Shown here one piece after another: positions 61,336 through 64,000 of a stretch of DNA of 64,000 nucleotides. The notes beneath the pieces are model-generated. The model saw only the letters and a list, made by a program, of their open reading frames with translations, was not told the origin of the DNA and searched no databases. Both the position numbers and the translations under genes were made by a program. Origin of the DNA: Nitrosomonadales bacterium (GTDB lineage: Bacteria > Pseudomonadota > Gammaproteobacteria > Burkholderiales > Gallionellaceae); contig JACOUM010000008.1 of assembly GCA_016177795.1 (NCBI GenBank), positions 62,001-126,000 of the forward strand, given 5' to 3'. How positions within the stretch are numbered: the stretch's first letter is position 1; each line of letters begins with the position of its first letter.

Positions 61336-61650
61336 CTAGTGCAGCTTGTCGGCCGACTGCACCAGCACCCACGGGCTGACCACTACCGCCCATACCAGCG
61401 CATCGGCTTCAACCCACTGGCGCGCCTGTTCATCCGGCACGCGGGTTAATTGACCAGTTGCCATCCATTGCCTGATTTGCGCCACGTTATCTTCCGATAT
61501 CTGGAACGCGGCCTCGACCAGATCCAGGTCGGCGGAGACCATCAGGGCCTTGCCGCCGGCAAAGAAACGCTGCAACTCTTTCCAGGCGATTTTCGAGGTT
61601 TCCAGATTGATCTTGGCGCGATAGATTTCTCGTTGATCTGAATTGGACAT
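61336..61650 (-). CDS. DUF2288 protein
   Basis: The 104-residue protein is a small cytoplasmic member of DUF2288, with the typical AKINLETSKIAWKELQRFFAGG and WVEADALVWAVVVSPWVLVQ segments. Function is unknown. It is common in cyanobacteria and proteobacteria. Its neighbours here are ftsX (convergent) and the NYN gene (same strand, 52 bases upstream). Confidence 0.87.
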   Translation of the reverse strand: MSNSDQREIYRAKINLETSKIAWKELQRFFAGGKALMVSADLDLVEAAFQISEDNVAQIRQWMATGQLTRVPDEQARQWVEADALVWAVVVSPWVLVQSADKLH

Positions 61651-61702
61651 TGCGATGGTTCAACTCTTCCGTTTTTGGAAACCGGTTTACTGCCCGACTA
61701 CA

Positions 61703-62491
61703 TCAAGCGGATTTATCGGCTCTCTCTTTGCGTGCATCGCGTATTGATACGCGCGGCGTGCCTTCTCCCGCCATCTCAAACAACTCTGTAGCACTGACCA
61801 GTTTGCTGAATGTTGCATAACCATAATTGCGCGGATCAAAAGAAGCTTGATTGGATATTTGGTTGCGTACCAATGACAATAACGCCCAGCCATCATCGCC
61901 CTTGGCAGCCTCCACCGCATTTCTTAACAGACTGACCAGCCGGGTGTCTTGTCGCAACTTGGCTGGGGGCACTCTTGTTGGAACAACGGGTTTGGCGTTT
62001 GCATCACTTTGCCCATTCGCACTTTCTACAGCTGCTTCTTGCCCGATTTTTTCGAGATCCAAAAATTGCGAGCATGCATCCACGAAAGGCGACGGCGTTT
62101 TGCTGGCTCCGAATCCGAATACTTTCGCCCCCCGCTCCTTGAGGTGCAAAACCAGCGGAGTAAAGTCGCTGTCTGAGGAGACAATCGCGAACGCGTCCGG
62201 CCTCTCCGTGTAAAGCAAATGCAACGCATCTATGCACAAGCTCATATCGGTCGCATTCTTGCCCTTTGTGTAATCAAATTGCTGTATGGGGCGAATGGCG
62301 TAAGGATGCAGTGCGGCTTCCCATCCCTTTAGCTCGGCCTTTTTCCAATTCCCGTAGGCGCGCCGGATATTCACTACGCCGACTTTCGCCAGTTCCGCCA
62401 ACACCACCTCAATCTTTGCTGCCGGTGAGTTGTCGGCATCAATCAACAATGCGATGCGTATTTCATGGCGAATAGTTTCGTTGCTATTCAT
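61703..62491 (-). CDS. NYN domain ribonuclease-like protein with C-terminal OST-HTH/LOTUS domain
   Basis: The N-terminal half (about 12-145) is a NYN (PIN-like) nuclease domain with IALLIDADN, the acidic [13 protein letters not shown] and [11 protein letters not shown], so the metal-binding aspartates are kept. The C-terminal part (about 185-255) matches the OST-HTH/LOTUS RNA-binding domain ([28 protein letters not shown]). The 262 residues start at ATG 62491, overlapping the pyrC stop by 4 bases. This LabA-like family is thought to act on RNA; the target is not known. Confidence 0.9.
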   Translation of the reverse strand: MNSNETIRHEIRIALLIDADNSPAAKIEVVLAELAKVGVVNIRRAYGNWKKAELKGWEAALHPYAIRPIQQFDYTKGKNATDMSLCIDALHLLYTERPDAFAIVSSDSDFTPLVLHLKERGAKVFGFGASKTPSPFVDACSQFLDLEKIGQEAAVESANGQSDANAKPVVPTRVPPAKLRQDTRLVSLLRNAVEAAKGDDGWALLSLVRNQISNQASFDPRNYGYATFSKLVSATELFEMAGEGTPRVSIRDARKERADKSA

Positions 62492-63519
62492 CCCATCCTC
62501 CATTTCACTTCTTCGCCGGCGCGCAGCGGCACCAGGCGATGTTCGCCAAACGCGAGGCTGTCCGGCGCCTGCCAGCTTTCCTTGCGCAGCGTGATCTTGC
62601 CGGTGTTGCGCGGCAAACGGTAAAAGTCTGCGCCGTGGAAGCTGGCAAATCCTTCCAGCCTGTCCAGCGCGCCAAGCTGCTCGAAGGCCTCGGCGTACAG
62701 TTCGAGGGCAGCATGTGCGGTGTAGATGCCGGCGCAGCCGCAGGCGGTTTCCTTGGTGTGCTGCGCGTGCGGCGCGCTGTCGGTGCCGAGAAAGAATTTC
62801 GGGTTGCCGCTGGCCGCCGCCGCGCCCAATGCCGCGCGGTGCGTTTCGCGCTTCAGCACCGGCAGGCAGAAATAATGCGGGCGTATCCCGCCGCTGAACA
62901 GGGCGTTGCGGTTATACAGCAGATGGTGCGCGGTGATGGTTGCGGCAACGGTGTCCGGCGCGCCGGTCACGAACTGCACCGCCTCGCGCGTGGTGATATG
63001 CTCGAATACCGTGCGTAGCTGCGGCAGGTAGCGCAACAGCGGCTGCAATATGCGCTCGATGAACACCGCCTCGCGATCGAACACGTCCACTGCCGGGTCG
63101 GTCGCTTCGCCATGCACCAGCAACGGCATGCCGCAGCGCTGCATTTCTTCCAGTGCGGGATAGGTCTTGCGGATATCCGTCACGCCCGCAGCGGAGTTAG
63201 TGGTCGCACCCGCCGGATACAGCTTGACCGCGTGGATCACGCCGCTTTCCCTGGCCTTGCGAATTTCCTGCGCCGTGGTGTTGTCGGTCAGATACAGCGT
63301 CATCAGCGGTTCAAACGCGGCGCCTGCGGGCAGGGCGGCGAGAATGCGCGCCCGGTAGGCCTGTGCCTGTTCGGTCGTGGTGATCGGTGGCCTGAGATTG
63401 GGCATCACGATGGCGCGGGCAAATTGCCGTGCGCTATCCGGCAGCACCGATTGCAGCAGCGCGCCGTCGCGCAAATGCAGATGCCAGTCGTCGGGGCGGG
63501 TGAGGGTGAGGTGTTGCAT
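62488..63519 (-). CDS. pyrC: Dihydroorotase (active, E. coli type)
   Basis: PyrC closes N-carbamoyl-aspartate to dihydroorotate. The 343 residues have the metal His pair in DDWHLHLRD (13, 15), the carboxylated Lys at 99 ([14 protein letters not shown]) and FLGTDSAPH near 250. This is the active enzyme that complements the dead PyrX at 42059-43345. It is read with the NYN gene downstream and diverges from the PfkB gene. Confidence 0.96.
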   Translation of the reverse strand: MQHLTLTRPDDWHLHLRDGALLQSVLPDSARQFARAIVMPNLRPPITTTEQAQAYRARILAALPAGAAFEPLMTLYLTDNTTAQEIRKARESGVIHAVKLYPAGATTNSAAGVTDIRKTYPALEEMQRCGMPLLVHGEATDPAVDVFDREAVFIERILQPLLRYLPQLRTVFEHITTREAVQFVTGAPDTVAATITAHHLLYNRNALFSGGIRPHYFCLPVLKRETHRAALGAAAASGNPKFFLGTDSAPHAQHTKETACGCAGIYTAHAALELYAEAFEQLGALDRLEGFASFHGADFYRLPRNTGKITLRKESWQAPDSLAFGEHRLVPLRAGEEVKWRMG

Positions 63520-63635
63520 GGCGTATTCCGGTGCGATGGATGGACGGGATTGTAATCCAACGCGCCTGCGCGGGGGAAAGGCTGTTTCACTTCGTCGTTA
63601 TGGGATTGGTGTGCTGCGTTATTTTTCGATCGGGT

Positions 63636-63663
63636 TTGCGGAAGTGGTGCGGTGTAGGATAAT
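63636..63663 (+). promoter_or_regulatory. Candidate promoter for the PfkB gene
   Basis: TTGCGG (63636-63641) and GATAAT (63658-63663) are separated by 16 bases, 50 bases before the PfkB start in a 193-base divergent gap. Motif match only. Confidence 0.35.
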
Positions 63664-63712
63664 CGCCGCCCGCGCTTGCCGTTTTTGAATGACTGAATCA
63701 AGAGGATTTACG

Positions 63713-64000
63713 ATGCACACACTGATTTGCGGTTCGATGGCCTACGACACCATCATGGTATTTCCGGATCAATTCAAGAAGCACATCCTGCCCGAGCAAA
63801 TTCACATTCTGAATGTGGCGTTCTTGGTGCCGGAGATGCGCCGCGAATTCGGCGGCTGCGCGGGCAACATCGCCTATAACCTCAAGCTGCTCGGCGGCAA
63901 CCCGCTGATCATGGCGACGGTCGGCGACGACTTTTCCACTTATGCGCTGCGCCTGGAAAAGCTCGGCATTACGCAGGCGCACATCCGCCATATCTCCGGC
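63713..64000 (+). CDS. PfkB-family sugar/nucleoside kinase, 5' part
   Basis: The first 96 codons are present and the gene runs off the right edge. The N-terminus MHTLICGSMAYDTIMVFPD and the Gly-rich FGGCAGNIAYNLKLLGG are PfkB-family marks, the latter close to the substrate site. It resembles the adenosine kinase-like members common in betaproteobacteria. AGAGGA lies 7 bases before the ATG. The substrate cannot be settled without the C-terminal half. Confidence 0.85.
   Translation, partial: MHTLICGSMAYDTIMVFPDQFKKHILPEQIHILNVAFLVPEMRREFGGCAGNIAYNLKLLGGNPLIMATVGDDFSTYALRLEKLGITQAHIRHISG

Overview
The window looks like a chromosomal-origin region from a betaproteobacterium, probably Nitrosomonadales and possibly a Gallionellaceae-type chemolithoautotroph. 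This rests on gene order (dnaA / rpmH-rnpA-yidD-yidC-mnmE / mnmG-rsmG-parA-parB / atpIBEFHAGDC), the DUF4390-NtrY-NtrX module after fmt-rsmB, and a tkt-gap-pgk-pyk-fba cluster whose aldolase resembles Calvin-cycle class II enzymes. The genus is inferred from remembered family resemblance; no search was run. Nearly all of the sequence is ordinary housekeeping DNA. I saw no prophage, CRISPR array, complete insertion sequence, tRNA or rRNA.

Layout. 1-5.3 kb: dnaA on the minus strand, with origin-like sequence at the left edge and a divergent ribosomal/RNase P/membrane insertase/tRNA modification operon. 5.3-9.6 kb: a perfect parS site, then mnmG-rsmG-parA-parB. 9.6-17 kb: the complete F1Fo ATP synthase operon with a strong terminator. 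17.1-19.1 kb: aroC followed on the same strand by an AT-rich hypothetical gene (possible HEPN fold) and a SHOCT-type lipoprotein. 19.2-27 kb: quinone oxidoreductase, corA, thpR and a lysM-dprA-smg-topA operon read leftward. 27-33.6 kb: def, fmt, rsmB, DUF4390 and an NtrY/NtrX-like pair, interrupted by two kinds of structured non-coding repeat. 33.8-40.8 kb: the central carbon/Calvin cluster. 40.8-48 kb: nitroreductase, yqgE-ruvX-pyrB-pyrX, a DUF971 gene, apbC and a cyclic-nucleotide-binding protein. 48-54.5 kb: rep helicase, a Gld-type ABC exporter and mutM. 54.6-64 kb: ferredoxin, coaD, rsmD, two M16 peptidase-like genes, ftsY-ftsE-ftsX, DUF2288, a NYN/LOTUS protein coupled to pyrC, and the start of a PfkB kinase.

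How the genes connect. Many neighbours overlap by 1-16 bases (mnmG/rsmG/parA, ftsE/ftsX, yqgE/ruvX/pyrB/pyrX, coaD/rsmD, the M16 pair, pyrC/NYN), which indicates translationally coupled operons. Two dihydroorotase-like genes are present: pyrX beside pyrB has lost the metal-binding histidines, while the distant pyrC keeps them. This fits a structural subunit plus a separate active enzyme.

Most notable points: (1) aroC has an in-frame gap of about 30 residues that removes a normally universal Arg-rich active-site segment; (2) two copies of a roughly 140-bp repeat fold as nested hairpins, with a compensating change in the inner stem; (3) a 272-bp MITE-like element with 27-bp inverted ends lies just upstream of def; (4) the NtrX-like regulator has no AAA+ domain; (5) phosphoglycerate kinase carries a Gly/Cys-rich tail; (6) rsmD has no ordinary start codon in front of its conserved N-terminus.
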